Shown piece by piece: positions 32,615 to 33,428 of a stretch of 33,428 bases of DNA. Origin of the DNA: an uncultured Fidelibacterota bacterium (GTDB lineage Bacteria; Fidelibacterota; Marinisomatia; Marinisomatales; TCS55); NCBI GenBank assembly GCA_913009735.1, contig CAJVYU010000026.1, forward strand, positions 1 to 33,428, in the 5' to 3' direction. The notes beneath the pieces are model-generated. The model saw only the letters and a list, made by a program, of their open reading frames with translations. It did no database searches and had not been told where the DNA came from. How positions within the stretch are numbered: the first letter of the stretch is position 1; each line of letters starts with the position of its first letter. Both the position numbers and the translations under genes were made by a program.

Positions 32615-33331
32615 TTATTTTACCTCCCACGTGGCGCCTGAATTCAATAACTCCTGAATACTGCCCACACCCCGTGTTTTAATTGCTTTATTCACCTGTT
32701 GAGTAACCAAGTCCTCATACACAGGAGCATCAATTGAATACAATACTCCAATGGGATCCGGGAATTCTTTCTGATATGTAAAGTTGGCTAACATGGATGC
32801 GATAACATAATCTTTTTCATTATGAACTAAAACATCATCAATGGAATATTGCCCGTTCAAATCGATAATTTCCGGTATATATCCAACCAGACGTATTCCT
32901 TTATTTTTTTGAGGACCAAATAACATGGGTTTTTCATTTTCAAGCCACAGTACTTTATCCGCTTTTGTTACTTTATCTGTCATGGGGGCAAACGCACCAT
33001 CGTTGAAAATCAGGCAGTTTTGATAAATTTCTAAAAAGGATGTTCCGTTATGTTTATAGGATCTTTCAATCATAGACTGCAAATGTTTTGTTTCACGATC
33101 GATAGTTCGTGCAACAAATGTTGCATCTGCACCGAGAGCAAGGGAGACAGGATTAAAGGGACGATCCAGAGATCCAAGAGGGGTCGATTTCGTTATTTTT
33201 CCCACTTCAGACGTCGGTGAATACTGACCTTTGGTTAATCCATAAATACGGTTGTTAAACAACAAAACGTTAATATCCAGATTACGCCGCAATAAATGAA
33301 TAGTATGGTTACCACCAATAGATAAACCATC
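32615..33331 (-). CDS. korB: 2-oxoacid:ferredoxin oxidoreductase beta subunit, N-terminus lost
   Basis: The TPP-binding beta subunit of a two-subunit 2-oxoacid (probably 2-oxoglutarate) oxidoreductase, which makes acyl-CoA and reduced ferredoxin. The 238 genuine codons run from DGLSIGGNH to the stop. [35 protein letters not shown] and [16 protein letters not shown] are typical of KorB. The first ~100 residues, with the FeS cysteines and the start of the GDG TPP motif, are missing because the native sequence ends at 33331, where Illumina adapter begins. The frame continues into the adapter by chance to 33403 and must not be used. The alpha subunit would be expected upstream, outside the contig. 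Confidence 0.92.
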   Translation of the reverse strand, partial: DGLSIGGNHTIHLLRRNLDINVLLFNNRIYGLTKGQYSPTSEVGKITKSTPLGSLDRPFNPVSLALGADATFVARTIDRETKHLQSMIERSYKHNGTSFLEIYQNCLIFNDGAFAPMTDKVTKADKVLWLENEKPMLFGPQKNKGIRLVGYIPEIIDLNGQYSIDDVLVHNEKDYVIASMLANFTYQKEFPDPIGVLYSIDAPVYEDLVTQQVNKAIKTRGVGSIQELLNSGATWEVK

Positions 33332-33389
33332 AGATCGGAAGAGCGTCGTGTAGGGAAAGAGTGTAGATCTCGGTGGTCGCCGTATCATT
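33332..33389 (-). other. Illumina adapter contamination
   Basis: From AGATCGGAAGAGCGTCGTGT at 33332 to CGCCGTATCATT at 33389 the sequence is the reverse complement of the Illumina universal (P5) TruSeq adapter. Translated on the minus strand it yields MIRRPPRSTLFPYTTLFRS, a known contaminant peptide in protein databases. It is not genomic. Confidence 0.98.
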
Positions 33390-33428
33390 AAAAAAAAAAA
33401 CAAAAGATGACAGTGACATAACAGTGTA
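33390..33428. other. Untrustworthy tail after adapter
   Basis: Eleven A residues (33390-33400) are followed by 28 bases with no recognisable content. Coming after a complete adapter, this is read-through noise or a chimeric fragment and should be trimmed. Confidence 0.85.

Noticed and set aside
33332-33403. korB N-terminus as read from 33403
   Set aside because: These codons are translated adapter and poly-A, not gene.

Overview
The window reads as one AT-rich chromosomal stretch from an uncultured Gram-negative bacterium, most likely from a metagenome assembly. The envelope is clearly diderm: an Omp85-type barrel protein, an LptF/LptG permease, many lipoproteins and a bifunctional PBP1A are present. 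Weak or absent Shine-Dalgarno sites before many genes, tRNA genes without encoded CCA, a 2-oxoacid:ferredoxin oxidoreductase next to fumarase, and an abundant small GYLY-repeat protein point to the Fibrobacterota-Chlorobiota-Bacteroidota neighbourhood. Ca. Marinimicrobia (Neomarinimicrobiota) is my best guess, but it is an inference without a marker-gene phylogeny.

Layout. 1-1077 (minus, cut by the window edge): a phospholipase D domain fused to an SNF2-type helicase, the most defence-like gene here. 1252-4396: threonine breakdown (tdh, kbl) and a YwiC-like membrane protein. 4412-7373: a good sigma70-type promoter, secD-secF with an ATGA overlap, and a terminator. 7385-10090: EamA transporter, O6-alkylguanine methyltransferase, DUF502 protein, plsY. 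10091-12171 (minus): Omp85-like protein, a lipoprotein and a tiny coupled ORF. 12362-13084: the small repeat protein with its own promoter, then tRNA-Arg bracketed by inverted GC-rich palindromes and partial tRNA copies. 13230-14006: a two-gene module of a small unknown protein and a retropepsin-like protease. 14234-17045 (minus): an IMPDH/GMP reductase, an FKBP lipoprotein, YbjQ and a small membrane protein. 17289-21563: seven tightly packed plus-strand genes (metallo-beta-lactamase fold, three exported proteins, esterase, Ste24-like protease, DUF2461). 21695-24258 (minus): cold-shock-domain protein, membrane protein, DUF4442 protein, two exported proteins. 24583-26104: plsX, then tRNA-Pro and tRNA-His. 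26224-28864: LptF/G and thymidine phosphorylase. 28861-33331 (minus): PBP1A, fumC and the 3' part of a korB-like gene.

The genes are mainly housekeeping for envelope building (PlsX/PlsY phospholipid start, SecDF export, Omp85 and LptF/G outer membrane, PBP1A wall) plus central metabolism. The less ordinary content is between the genes: a roughly 140-156 bp foldback repeat in two copies (17140-17281 and 30994-31149), a GC-rich palindrome family concentrated at tRNA genes, a two-hairpin element with AGAA loops in two copies, and several short protein-like frames.

The right end is not genomic. 33332-33389 is Illumina adapter sequence fused in frame to korB, followed by an A-run and unplaced bases, so the contig end is an artefact.
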